Source of the DNA: Aralia elata | Taxonomy: Eukaryota; Streptophyta; Magnoliopsida; Apiales; Araliaceae | Assembly: GCA_034770075.1 (NCBI GenBank) | Contig: CM068382.1 | Span: 4,868,001 to 4,932,000, forward strand | Length of the DNA stretch: 64,000 nucleotides | Direction: 5' to 3' | Shown: piece after piece, positions 24,622-37,848 of the stretch | Position numbering within the stretch: position 1 is the stretch's first letter | Layout of the letters: each line of letters begins with the position of its first letter | Position numbers and translations under genes: made by a program | The notes under the pieces: generated by a model | The model's input: the letters and a program-made list of their open reading frames with translations, nothing else | What the model was told of the DNA's origin: nothing | The model's database searches: none

Positions 24622-25744
24622 GTTGATCTCAATATTGGATGACATAAATTAAAGCCAATTTATCACCTGCCGCTACAGGCTGTAGCGGCAGAGAAATCAC
24701 TTCTAGCGACAGCCGAAATAACAAAACTGCCCTCCATTAAATTAATTCCCTGCCGCTACAGGTTGTAGCGGCAGGTCTTGCCTTTTGCTCCCTGCTGCAA
24801 CCCTTCTTCTTTCAAATCTCATTCCTTTAACATTCCTTTAATAATTTTATTTTTACATTCCTTTAATTTAAAAACATTCTTTTAATAATTTTAACATTCC
24901 TTTATTAAAATTATAACATTCCTTTAATATAAATTATAATCCCTCTAGTCATTTTTTTTTAATTTGAAGTTTAAGAAAAAATTATAAAAATAGTGCAATA
25001 ACATTCCTTTAATTAATCAAATTGGATATAAATTTTAACATTCCTTTAATATTAATTAATAACATTCCTTTAATTAATTTTAATATTATTAAATTATTAA
25101 AGGAATGTTTTTAAAATTATTAAAATTATTAAAATTATTCAAATATTTAATAATTTTAAAAACATTCCTTTAATAATTTAATAATATTAAAATTAATTAA
25201 AGGAATGTTATTAATTAATATTAAAGGAATGTTAAAATTTATATCCAATTTGATTAATTAAAGGAATGTTATTGCACTATTTTTATAATTTTTTCTTAAA
25301 CTTCAAATTAAAAAAAAATAAAAAAATAAGAAATGACTTAGAGGGATTATAATTTATATTAAAGGAATGTTATAATTTTAATAAAGGAATGTTTTTAAAA
25401 TTATTAAAGGAATGTTAAAATAAAATTATTAAAGGAATGTAAAAATAAAATTATTAATGGAATTTTAAAGGAATGAGATTTGAAAGAAGAAAGGATGCGG
25501 CAAGGAGCAAAAGGCAAGGCCTGCCGCTACAACCTGTAGCGGCAGGGAATTTAATTTAATAGTGGGCAGTTTTGTTATTTCGGCTGCCACTAGAAGTGAT
25601 TTCTCTGCCGCTACAGGCTGTAGCGGCAGGTGATAAATTGGCTTTAATTCATGCCATCCAATATTGAGATCAACGGTGTAGATTATGGTTGCTGGAATAG
25701 TACCCGTGGCAACCGGTTGCCATGGATTGGAACCCTACATATAT

Positions 25745-28336
25745 ATAATAATTATATGTGGCAGTTCATTTCATGCATGTATTCAATTTATGTAGACTAT
25801 AGCCATGTGTAGGGAGCTAGATTAATTTTACAGCAGATCCAGCTAATGACACAACATTACAGAAAAATAAAATTAAGGTCATCATGAGAGCATTTCTTGG
25901 TTTATACTTGTATATAGTTAGTTTATATATATTTCTCCATATATATTTATAATAAGAGAGATCAAATCGCATGGATTAATTAATTAATCAATCAATTGTT
26001 GATAATTTTTTAGTTAGCAAACACTTGTACCAAAATATTTTCTTGGCATATGCTATTCTCTCATAATAAAGAATGAGAAAATTAAATAAAATTATACATA
26101 TTGGACATAAAAAAATAAATGACCTATATATATATCAGCATTGGTAAGACAACCCGTTCGATTTTCACGTAATTGATCCACTAAGTCGAGGAGTGAGGGA
26201 ATCAAAAGCTTGTTGATTAGAGTGGAAGGAAAGAGCGAGCACATTTTGCTAGAATTCAAAGAAATATAAAAAGTATTAAGTCACTTGCAAGGAAGGTTAT
26301 TACATAAAATAAACACCCCACTAGTGAAGTCTCGATTTCATTTTATTTTATATTATTTTCTAGAAAATTGATATTTCCACGTATAAAATTGATAGTTTTA
26401 TAAAATCTAATAAATAAGTCCCACATTTATACTAAATATAAGTTATAAAAATATCAAATATTACTCGTAAAAATATCAAATATCAATTTTCTATTTTATA
26501 TGGACACGCAGTTATCTATTTACAAAACCATTGAAATAAAAAATTCTGAAATAAAAAGCTAAGTATTTGGTCACCTCGATTAAAAAGTCAAAGAAAAATA
26601 ATAAACCATTTCACAAGAAAGCCTACGTCATAAAATGGGGATATTACTCTTATTTTAAGCCAGCCTCTCTTCCACAAGAAGCCAGAGATTGGCAAAGAAT
26701 ATTTGTACTTCCATCGGTTTTGAGGATCATAACCTAATTCTCTCTTTTTTTGTAATCACGTTTATGTTTGTCTTTTTTTTAAAAAAATATATATTTAATT
26801 TACAAATTGCAATGTTTTGGGAGTAACAAAATGCCAAGTAAAAGTTGTATGTTTAGTTGAATCTCAATAAACTTGAGATGGTAACAATAGCATCATTTCA
26901 CCGGCATCATGATGCTACTTTTTCATCATTTTCCTCTTGGCTTGTTCTGGTGTCACGTTTATTTTTGGTTGCACTGAACCCATGCATGCTCAACTTCAAT
27001 AAAAAAGATGAAGAAAATGGCATTTAAAGGTTTTGAATCATACTGTTGCTGTTTGATTCCCCCACCAAACCACTGAGAATACTTCTGCTCCTCTACATAT
27101 AGAATTACCACCAATTTCTACCTAACCAAATCATGAATTCATTCTTCACATTTTCTACTTTTTTTATACATTAAAGTTTAACCTTTGGTTGTTTGATAAT
27201 GTTTAAAAACACATTTTAACACGGACCATACGAAATTGGGAACTCAGTAAATTTAACCTCATAAAAGAGTGACATTATTTTTAAAGAATAACAATGCAGC
27301 GAAAATATCTTACATAATACAATACAGAATCTCGTCTTTATATATTACAATATAAGAACCTTAATTCATTCCGAAAGTACAAAAGTACTCCTCTAATCTA
27401 TCGATCATCCGCTATAAGAACATGTTCAATCATCTTTTTGAATAATTTTAAAATCACTTCTAAATCGAATTTCATCGATAACAATTACAAACCTACGCTG
27501 CATATGTTGTACTGGGGAATCACTTTTTGGGCTGGAAATATCACTCTCCTAAAAATCCACTAACTCTAAAATTTAAAACCATTTGTGTTGAACAAGAGAG
27601 CAGATCAAAACCGTTCAGAGCTGAGAGAAATGACAAAGCCATCTCATATCCGTCCTATTCGTGTGGCTAGAAGCCAAACAGATAAATACTACTACTATTA
27701 GATAGATGTCCTATTTCATTCATACTCCTGACAAACAGAGGAATGAGACAACTAGCGAAGGAGCGTATGGATCAGAATAAATAAGCAAAAAAATAGCAAA
27801 AGCTTCATTTATGAAACCTTGGTAAAAAGTTATGCTTGGATGTGTGTGGATAAGCCAGCAAAAATGGATGGAGTAGTACTGTAGTAGTAATTGTAAAGTG
27901 CTAAGCAGACAGGACATGAGAAAAAAGCACATTTCTCTGCACCAAACAGGGCGCTACAGTAAATATCCCCATCCAACTTTTCTTATCCTCATCCTTTTTG
28001 AATTAATGCATTTATTTAGTTACCTTCCATCCCCTTTTCAAGAACTGGAAAAACTGACAGATAAAAAGCTGAAAGAAGATGATACAATTACAACCCATTT
28101 TAAATAGTCTTAACACAATTTAAATATGAAAGTTGGGTACTGAAATTAACTCTGTACAGGTACATAGAAAAATAGATGGGTAAAAAAAAAAGGGCAAATA
28201 GGTGACAAAATTTCCCCGGCAGGCACTAGTAATATTTCCATTTATACAAACACCACATAATATAATCAGATTCTCCGGCCCGGTAACATCTGATTAATTT
28301 CACTTCATCCACAGTTCTCGACCAAGATTTTGATAA
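25745..28336. other. Intergenic region downstream of TPR gene
   Basis: AT-rich. The part just left of 28337 is likely the 3' UTR of the minus-strand TPR gene. At about 26349-26505 an inverted pair of AAAATTGATATTTCCAC-like motifs recalls similar sequence near 33000 and 43785. No gene seen. Confidence 0.4.
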
Positions 28337-31084
28337 TTAACAGCTCAATGCCTCATATTTCACCGCAATTGGGAGATTAAACCCGGTCTGCGATAGCAAA
28401 TTCCCAACTGCTGCAATGTCTCTACAAAACACTCCTTGAAACACTGATGCCGCCGCAGCTGCTGCAGCTGTTGTAGTGGTTTTATTTTCGACAACACGAT
28501 AACAATTCGACACCTCTTTATTCACCACCTTCGTTGAAGTTGTATTGCTTGATTCTAATTCTAATTTGGCTTGTTCTTGTTGAGCTTGCTGCATTGCTGT
28601 CGCAGCTTGCAATGCAGCAGAAGCCTTTTCCCTCTGTTTCTCCGCGGCTTCATCGTCAATGATCGTACCCATAACATTAGTATATCCCCTCTGAATCAAT
28701 CTATACAACAACAATGAAGACATCCTGGCTCTGTCCCTGACCGAATCAATATCTCGATCTTCTGCAAACTCACACCTATCGATAAATGTATTAGACTTGT
28801 CGGGCTTATGTCGCAGAGTGAGCAACAAATGGGCTCTTTCCAATTCGGATCTTGAACACCCTCTTCTCAAACCAATCAATGCATAGTAATCCACATTCCC
28901 TGTTTCTCCAGAAGCAACCCTTTGCTTCAAAGCTTGAATCTTTGTGGCTAATGTAACTAATTTTCCAGGGATTTCTCTGTAATGAACATACTGACGCCGC
29001 CAGGCCGGGCCTGGTAGTTTTCGATCCCGCAAGATTGTGTTGTACAAGAGCTTCAAGTGTTCAAGATCATGAAGAGAATCTGGCAAACATCTAACAGTCT
29101 CAAAAAGGGCAGCTCTAGTACTAAGGGCATCAATGCAAGCTGGTTCCAAGGCCAAAGTTCGATTACAATCTGCCAAGGACTCGGCAATTCTACCAGCAGA
29201 TCGATATGCCCACGCACGGTGCATGTAGCATTCGGCTAGAAAGCCTTGTGGGGCCCCACGACGACTGTCTACAATCTTGGAAAAGTGTCTTATGGCTTCC
29301 GCATAGAGCCCTGCATCCATGGCGGCAATGCCGGAAGTCTTGCGGCGAAGAAGGAGCTTAATGTGGCTGAGGAGTTGGGTTATAGTTTCAAATTCAGTTT
29401 TGGGTGGCATTGGTGGTTGATTATTAATTATAATTTCACCCGATATTGGGAATTTAGAGAAGGTGAAGCTGTCATCTGACCAGCAAATGCTTTCTCGGCG
29501 GGATGCCGCAGAGGCCAGGCGTTTACCGGTCTGGAGGAGTACCAGTGCGTCTTCCATCAATCCCAGATGGCAACATGCTTGTCCCAAAACCAAGTACCTG
29601 AAATTTGAAAAATATCACAAACATTAGCATTGACAAGTGATTTTTGATCATCAAACTTATTTTAAAACCATGATAAGTTAAAAATAAAAAATAAAAAAAA
29701 AATCATTAATTGTTAGTGATTTGCAAAAAACAAATCATATTTAGGATCAAGTTCATTGTGTGATGTGATCAAATGTACAAGTTCACAGATAACATGTGAA
29801 ATAGTGTCCAAAATAATTAGTCACACCCATAAAATTGTCATGTGTATATTGTGTCCAAATTAATTGTCACTAATAGTAAAGGCAAGTCCTGAGTCACAAC
29901 TCTGAACCTAGTTAACTCTATAAATATTGGATTTGAATATTCAGATATCTAAATACAAACAAATCCAGAGTAACAGATTTGACTTTTTTTTAAAATTTCT
30001 AATTAAAAGCGTGACTGCTGATTTCATTCATTCATAGCTGGCAGTGGTTCCCTTCGCGTAATATACAAGCCATTGTTTTGTATTTTTATTTAATAAAAAC
30101 TATATTTAAATTAAATCCAGTAAACAGAAGATGGGGGAAATTACCTCCATTGGCCTTCTTTTTCACAGTTTTTCCAGAGTCCAGCCATGACTTTTTTCTT
30201 CAAATCGGAGACCGAAAAGCACTTGAAACTCGGTTCCTCGCGACTCGGTGAGTCACCGGAGGAGAGAAGCTTGACTCGCTCTCTGGAGAACTGTTGAGAC
30301 GAGTTATCTGAGGAGAGAGAAGATGACGAAGAGGAGGACGATGAGTCGTCGGAAGACGACATTTTGAGACTCGGAATGTAATCCTGTAACATATCGGCGA
30401 CGTCCTTAAATCGCCGGAGATATAGCAAAGCTCGAGCCTTCAACTCTATAGCCGGCTCAAGCCGCGGCGAGAGCGCTACAGCCGTCTCGAGAAGGTTGAG
30501 AGCCGAAGTGACTTCACTCTGTTCTTGGCTCGCGACGAGAAATCTTGCCTCTTTTACATATTTATCTGCAATCTGTACATTCAAAAATCAATGGGCAATC
30601 AAGAAATGAGGTGAATAATAAATTATAACTGAAAGTTTAGATTTTGATACAATTAAAATCAATGGGTAGTGAAGAAATGTGGTGACTAATGAAAATGTAA
30701 CAGAAATTTGGGCTTTTGATACATTCAAAAATTAATGAGTGGTGATGAAATTTGATGAAGAAATATACAGTTGAGGTTTTTTTACACTCAAAATAAATGG
30801 TCCTTTGAGGAAATACGATAAAATTTGAAAATACAACAGATTTTGATAAAATCAAATCAGTGGGTGGTGAAAAAATGTTGAAAATACAACAGAAAGTTGA
30901 GGTTTTGATGAAATCAAATCAATGGGTGATGAAAAAATGTTGAGAATATAACAGAAAGTTGTGATTTTGATGGGAGGGTTTTAGGTAATACCTTTCTGTT
31001 GCTAAGCCACCAGGGCTTCTTTTCTCCACAGGAGAGAGATGAAGATGGAGATGAAGGCATGGTTGATTTGCAAACATCAACCAT
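28337..31084 (-). CDS. TPR protein with degenerate J-like domain
   Basis: Three exons on the minus strand: 31084-30992, 30572-30145, 29597-28337; 1782 nt, 593 residues. The start gives a short basic leader with KKPWWLSNRK, as in the plant family of At2g47440/At3g62570; the upstream in-frame ATG at 31150 lies almost at the TATA box and is less likely. TPR-like helices span about residues 45-100 and 175-375 (SALNLLETAVALSP, AECYMHRAWAYRSAGR, ADCNRTLALEP). Residues 409-460 look like a J domain (DYYALIGLRRGCSRSELERA), but the HPD signature reads H-K-P-D at 437-440, so Hsp70 stimulation is doubtful. There is a Ser run at about 103-123 and an Ala run at 551-557. TPR domains bind protein partners, often chaperones; a co-chaperone-like or scaffold role is inferred. 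Confidence 0.9.
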
Positions 31085-31136
31085 CAATTTCTCTCTCAAA
31101 ACAAAAGAAATTATGTAATGGTGGTATTGTACAATG

Positions 31137-31144
31137 TATATATA
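31137..31144 (-). promoter_or_regulatory. Putative TATA box of TPR gene
   Basis: TATATATA 53 bp upstream of the chosen ATG (31084). The spacing implies a very short 5' UTR and supports that ATG over the one at 31150. Confidence 0.5.
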
Positions 31145-31150
31145 CCTCAA

Positions 31151-33600
31151 AGAAGATTAGAAGAATATGAGAGTGGGGGGAATAAATGAGATTTTAAATG
31201 GTATTAACTGAGCTGGTAATGGGGGGGAGGAGAGAGAAAGGGAGGAGATAAACAAGTGCCAGCTTTGACCTCAGAGAAAGCTTTCATCCTTGTATTTCAT
31301 CGCTGGCACTACATACAGATTCTCTCTCTAGGCATGGATGAGTCTACAGCCTATGGGGGGACTGTATATCTAATCGTCATTATTATTTAAGCTCCAACTT
31401 TCCCACATTAAAATCAAGGGACTGGTCAAATGAGAGAGAATTAGCCGGTAATTTGGTACATTAGTTAACGGTTACAGCCGGTGACCCATTCACGGCTCGT
31501 CGAGTTCAATACCGGGCAAGTAGATAATGATGCGCCAATAAACTGCCCAAAAACGAAAGTATTAGAATTAGTTAAGGGAGTTGATATTAAAAGGGTAAAA
31601 TAGATGAAAATATGGTAATTATTTAGTTTTGCACAAATATGTTTTTATAATAAAAATACAATTGAATTATTTAAATATATGTTTGAAATAAAATAATTAT
31701 TTTATTATCTTTTTTTTTACCGTTAATATCACTTCTCATTAATTAATCACTTGGCTAATTTATATTTAGAGAATTTTGTTATTTTTATAACCCATTACTA
31801 TTCATGTCATAGAGAAATTGTGAAATTATCACTTTTGTCTGTAAAAATATTAATTTTCATTATTTGCAGAGCTCTTAAATTAATAACTGTATCCTTTTTG
31901 GAGAGGTTGTTATTAAAATAATAATGTTATAATGGCAAAATATATTATAAAAATATATATAAAGTGATGTGTTAAATTGTAAATATTTTATTATACGTGA
32001 GTTGATCCACTGATTAGATACATGCACATTATTTTGTATGTCATATTCGTAATTATTTTTTAGCCATTAAAGTATTATTATTTAATTTCTTAATTAAATT
32101 TATTAACTGATATGCTATCCAGGTCAAAATTGTTATATTATAGGCGTCTCAATTTTATTGGCTATTCAAATTTTTGAGAACAGAATATATTTTTGTTATG
32201 TGGAGGATGATGTTGTTTATGGATCTTAATCTTTAATTAATTACCAAATCTCATTAAATAGTAGATTTTGGATTCTAAACCAATCTCGAGTTGATTTAAA
32301 GTTGTACGATCGGATAATAACCTATCTTCAGTTGATTTAGGCTATCTGTTACATAATCATAGTTTATTTGGTTACTTTGTTTTAACATGGTCACTCTAAT
32401 TGTCTAATGGTTACCTTTTTATACTAAAGAATTGAAATTTAAACATCTTTATAATCCTATGACAATTAATTTGAGTATATATTATAAAAAATTGATATTT
32501 TCACAAAGAAAATTGATATTTTTACAATATTCATTCTTTTTTAGTTGGTTTATTAGGATAATTTAGCAGAAAAATTAAATTAAATTAAATTAGAACAATG
32601 AGTATATGCATATTAAGGTGCATTCTTGTGTGTATGGATATTATTTTGAATTTTGACATCTAAACCAAACATGTGTTAGCTTATAATATTACTTGTCATT
32701 TAAATTAATATTGACCAGCTGTTTGAATTTTTTTTTTTTGTACCAAAAAATTGTTAGCTTAAGTTTCCGAATTTACTTGTCATTTAAATTAATTTGACTA
32801 GTTGTTTGAGTAATTCTTCCTTATCAAGCCCATTAGTTATAATTTTTTTTTTATCAAAAAAAAGCCCATCAGTTAGGTTTTAAGTTGTAATCCTTGAAAT
32901 CCATTACTCATAGTTTTAGATGAATTAAGTAGAACAAAATTTAAATATTCAAACAGAAAGAAGCAAAAAAAAGGGTTTTCCGTCAAGAGTAAAAATAAGG
33001 AATTGATATTTTCACATGTATTTTTGATATTTTTACATGATTCTCTTTTAGATGAGTATAAAGTGAGTCCCCTACCTTCATGTGAAAAAAAATCATGTGA
33101 AAATATCAAAAACACATGTGAAAATAGTACTCCCCTACAAATATTATCGAGTACGAGCTCGATTCTTTAGGAAACTTATTGAGTTCAATTGAGTCAAGTA
33201 TTTAACGATAACTGATATTCAAGCTAAAACCTGGCTCAGTTACTTATCATCGAGTAGTTCTCCATCAATTAACTATACCAATGAGTCAAGTTCAATGTAT
33301 GAATCCAATCAAATAAATACTCAAAGTTGACTCCATAAATAACAGTAAGAAAGCTATCGAGTTCAATTTATTTATTAAGTCGAATTAAAGTGAATATTTA
33401 CCAAATATTATATATTATATCAAATATCGAATAGTTTAGTTTGTTAAATCTCTCTAACCAAGAGTAGCCACTAGCTACTATAATAAAATCGTCCGTTCAG
33501 TTGTTTAAAGAAGGGGTTGAAAAGATATAAAATGTACCCGAAAAAAAAAACAGTGAGAAACACAAAGTGGAAGATAAATTTATATTCCAATGATTAATTA
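31151..33600. other. Promoter side of TPR gene and AT-rich spacer
   Basis: GA-rich tract at about 31225-31245, then AT-rich DNA. At about 33000-33125 there is a small inverted repeat of TTTCACATG/CATGTGAAAA words. No gene recognised. Confidence 0.4.
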
Positions 33601-35344
33601 AGACTATGTTTATTTGTAAAGATTATAAGTCCGAAATTATATTCCCCTAAAACTATTAATCGTAGGATTAAATAGTCTTAGATTAATAGTCTTAGTCACA
33701 TATTTATTTTTTATGGATTATTTATGACATAACTTAAAATAATATCATGTTATGTTTGTTCTGTCCAGAATTATTTAAAGAATTTGATAAAAACTTACCG
33801 TTTGGACTATCATACCCTCACAATAAAGGCAAAGGGGCAAATATGCCCCTGACGTTTACCCCGAAGTCTCACTTACACCCTGAACTTTTTTTTCTTCCAA
33901 AAGTACACTTGACGTTACAAATTTTGGGTCAACTGTGCCCCTGCCGTTAACGGACATGCCACCTAGACAAACAAATGTTAATTTATTTCTGAACAAGTGA
34001 CACGTGGCTTGAATATTTACACTAAGGCTCCTCTTTTTTGAACAATAACTTTAAAAAATATCTCAGTTTGTTTCAAATTAAAACAAATTACAAAATGTAT
34101 CATTATTTTTAATTTGTTTCAAATTAAAATAACTTAAACAAAATAAATATCTCCAGTTCAAGCTTAAGTTTCATCTCTCCCTCTGCTTAAGATCTCCAAG
34201 TTCTCGAAAAAGATAGTTGTCATGGCTACAATTCCTATTTTTTCCGATTAGATAACCTGAATTAGGATCACGATTGTTCCGATCTGACGATAGGCAACCG
34301 CTTTCTGAACCGAATTGCAAGCCTGTTTCTCTATTGAAATCTGCCACAAAATTTGGACCATCGAAAGTCTCTTTTCTAATTTATGATAAGCCGAGTCCGA
34401 GGGGCTTATAGATTGTGGGGTTTTCTTGCGAGACTAGTAGGGGTGAATCTTGTGTGTGTGTGTGGGTTCGGGCGTCATGATCTGATTATGAGGGTCTTCT
34501 GGGATTTGGTCTGGGGTTGGGTTCGTCTCTGGTGATGCTTTGGTTGATGAAACGTTTTTCAGATCTGATTAATGGTTATTGTGTCACTACAAGAAAAAGG
34601 TCTAATTCCGATGGAATATTCCGTCGAAAATAGTCATATTCCGTCGGGCTTACACTATTTCCGACGGAATATTCTGTCGGACATTCGGTCTGAAATAAAG
34701 CCCTCGGAAATAAGTCCATCGTAGATTCCGTCGGTGTAACAATATTTCCGACGAAACCTCCATCGGAAATAATCCTTTATCGACGGAATATAGTCCGTCG
34801 AAAATAATTCCGTCGGTGACAACACGCCACGTGGCACTCCTTATTATTTAGCTAATCTCGACAGAATTCCCGTCGGAAATAATATATTTCCGTCGAAAAT
34901 AAGTATTTTTTGAAATAAATTTTAATGTTTAAGTCCGACGGAATTTGCGTCGAAAATACCTTATTCCGTTGGAAATACCCTTTTTTTTTAAAACAATTTT
35001 TTTGCTTTTTAAATTTCCAGGTTTTTAAACCCCATTTTTGTACCTGTAACCTGTTTTATCCCAACAATACATATATTACAACACCAATAGCTGCTTCCAA
35101 GAACAACGTATATCACAATCAACTCATAACGTTAAAAACTCTAAAAAATAACTCATTATGTCCCGAAATACATTCAAAACTAAAGAATATTACATTGATT
35201 TACAAAGAATCAAACTAAACTTTACAATATATAAGTTACAAAACATTTAAGTAAGTTCTAAATACAAAACACCTAAACAAACTAAACTATATATATAACA
35301 TGGGCGTATGACTATGGTGCATGCAAATCAACATCAGCATGACC

Positions 35345-35345
35345 T

Positions 35346-35377
<32 letters not shown>

Positions 35378-35385
35378 ATCGCCAC
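35345..35385. repeat. (GTCGCC)n microsatellite
   Basis: About six GTCGCC hexamers in tandem inside the CACTA element. Confidence 0.85.
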
Positions 35386-35493
35386 CCTGTTGATACAATT
35401 AAAAATATAACGCATTAGTTCGTATGAAAGTATTATTTGAATAACATGCAAATTAAATAATTAAAAGTAAATATAATATACCTGGGTAGGCGG

Positions 35494-37779
35494 GGGCTAA
35501 CTCCCAATCGGGCCAAAAGCAGCCTCCGATAGTAATGTAACCCCCAACCGGAGCACCTCATCGCGTATCGCGATGAACTGCTCATGTGGGATACCCGTAC
35601 TATCGACGGTGGCCCCTGTAGCAATATCCTGGGCGAGCTGGTGAAGGCGAGCTCGATTGGGCAACTCCTGACGACGGATGACCGGATCCGTACGGAACGT
35701 CTCCGACACCGCCGCCATAACCCTCTGAAAAATCTCGTCGTCCAAGCCAGCGCCGGTATGAGATGGTCCGACAGAAGCTCTCGGGCGCTGACACTGGCTA
35801 GAGCCTGCGCAAATAAATATATCATTACTACTAATATATGCAGTTACTTAATCTTAACTTATTCGAAAAAAATTACCTCCAGGTAATGTATACGTTGGTA
35901 TCCTCGGCAATCCCAGCACTCAATATCTGCTGGTACTGCTAGTAGGGGGATCCTGAGACGCGACCCATAGTGCCAGCTCCTCATCCCGAGATAATTCAAT
36001 CTCGGGCCAAGGAACGGTGGAATCTAACATCTCAGAGTCCCTCCTAGCAGCCTGCAACTCAGCTACACGCTGGTCCCGACTAGCCTGAAATCGGTCCTAT
36101 AATTTTTGGCTTATACGTAAGTTAATTATATCATTTTAGAAACTAACTAATATTAAACATTACGTAAAATTATGATTACACTTACCCGTATAGCTAATGC
36201 TGCGGGAGACATAGTAGAGTCCTTTAGCGTGTGGGCTTTATCCCAGAACTCTAACATAGAAGGAGGTCGGCCTAAGCTCTGTCGCATGGCCTAATAAATA
36301 CATTCATAAAGGAGTTATGAAGTTTACTTGTGACAAATGAGTTACTAAACAACTAAGTATATGACACTTACCGATTTCGCCTCCTCAAAAGACTGCGAGC
36401 CAGTAGTGTGTACCACTCGGAGCTGACGACGGTTCTTCTTTGCCTGTTCTGACTTCTTCTTGAAGTCGTCAGCATCCCAGTGCGTACACATAGCCTCTCA
36501 CACTGCATCAGAGACTATGCGGGGCTGGTGATCTCTAACATCTCAGAGTCCCTCCTAGCAGCCTGCAACTCAGCTACACGCTGGTCCCGACTAGCCTGAA
36601 ATCGGTCCTATAATTTTTGGCTTATACGTAAGTTAATTATATCATTTTATAAACTAACTAATATTAAACATTACGTAAAATTATGATTACACTTACCCGT
36701 ATAGCTAATGCTGCGGGAGACATAGTAGAGTCCTTTAGCGTGTGGGCTCTATCCCAGAACTCTAACATAGAAGGAGGTCGGCCTAAGCTCTGTCGCATGG
36801 CCTAATAAATACATTCATAAAGGAGTTATGAAGTTTACTTGTGACAAATGAGTTACTAAACAACTAAGTATATGACACTTACCGATTTCGCCTCCTCAAA
36901 AGACTGCGAGCCAGTAGTGTGTACCACTCGGAGCTGACGACGGTTCTTCTTTGCCTGTTCTGACTTCTTCTTGAAGTCGTCAGCATCCCAGTGCGTACAC
37001 ATAGCCTCTCACACTGCATCAGAGACTATGCGGGGCTGGTGATCTCTAAGCGTGGTCCCGGGCTGGTCATCAACTGCCCGGGCTGCCCTCTGTCGCATCT
37101 CATACAGCCAGCCGGCGTAGGTCTTGGCGATGTGTGCAATAACAACATCATCGCCGGCTGCCTGAGAGATGCCCTCATCATATCTAAAATATCTCTATAA
37201 CAAAAGTTTAAAAGTTAGGAACCATTAAATTATTGGGCAACAACTATGTACGTATAAGAAAATTAACTTACGTGAAACTCCCGCAAGACAGTGACCATAA
37301 ACGCGGGATCGTAAAGGCTGTACTGGCTGAAGCGCATACACCCAGTCGGGAGGTGCGTCAGGCAGATAGTGTGTATGGTCGCCTTAGCGACCGGGTCTAG
37401 TATACTACAGTAAAAACAATTGAATATTGTTACTTTAAATGTTTAATGCAACAAATTATATAAACTTAACTCTTAATTTTTAAGTCATAGTAGAATACTT
37501 ACTGGGAAGAGCCGACATCCACTCGAACTACATGTGGAACTGCCGGTGGACGACCGAAGAGACCGAGGTTAGTCTGCCGGTCTCGTCGACGACGAGCATC
37601 TGTAATTATATTATAAAACTTTAGTCAAAATACATAAACTAATTTATATTGAGATATATTATACGTTAACACGAATCAAACCACTTACTAGCTCCTGAAG
37701 ACGAGCCTCCAGCCTGGCTCGCGTCTCCGGATCCTGATCACCCCCCGCCGCGACGACCGCCACCGCTATTTCTAGCCAT
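35494..37779 (-). pseudogene. CACTA accessory transposase (Ptta/En/Spm type), broken
   Basis: Minus-strand, multi-exon remnant. The start ATG at 37779 is followed by a Gly/Arg leader. Further frames contain LDPVAKATIHTICL, FSQYSLYDPAFMVTVLREFH and AKTYAGWLYEMRQRAARA, then KKNRRQLRVVHTTGSQSFEE, the recognisable core of plant Ptta/En/Spm accessory transposases, then AMRQSLGRPPSMLEFWDKAH. The C-terminal exon is 35745-35497. It is broken by a G-run frameshift near 37740, an in-frame TGA before EAMCTHWDA, and a 511-bp tandem duplication covering two exons (36023-37044). It belongs with the DUF4216-type piece upstream as a two-gene CACTA set. Confidence 0.75.
36023..37044. repeat. 511-bp direct tandem duplication
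   Basis: 36023-36533 is repeated at 36534-37044 with only a few differences (for example ATTTTAG/ATTTTAT, GGGCTTTA/GGGCTCTA). It duplicates two exons and intervening introns of the accessory transposase remnant. Confidence 0.92.
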
Positions 37780-37848
37780 AAATATTCTACTGAAATAACG
37801 GAAATATAATATATTATTACTATTTAAATCTAATATATTAATATTAAA

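Larger units (their letters stand above)
23605..25744. mobile_element. Mutator-like foldback element with nested hAT
   Basis: The element spans 23614-25735 and is flanked by a 9-bp duplication TACATATAT (23605-23613, 25736-25744), typical of Mutator-like elements. Termini are GGGTTCCAATCC and its complement, and the inverted arms run nearly the whole length. Without the hAT insertion at 23675-24613 the element is about 1175 bp, with arms of roughly 550 bp meeting near 25100. Each arm carries two near-palindromes built from CTGCCGCTACAG and its complement. There is no transposase, so it is a large MITE/foldback. Confidence 0.9.

Noticed and set aside
35433..35886. Overlapping frames on both strands
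   Set aside because: They are shadows of the C-terminal exon of the CACTA accessory transposase remnant.
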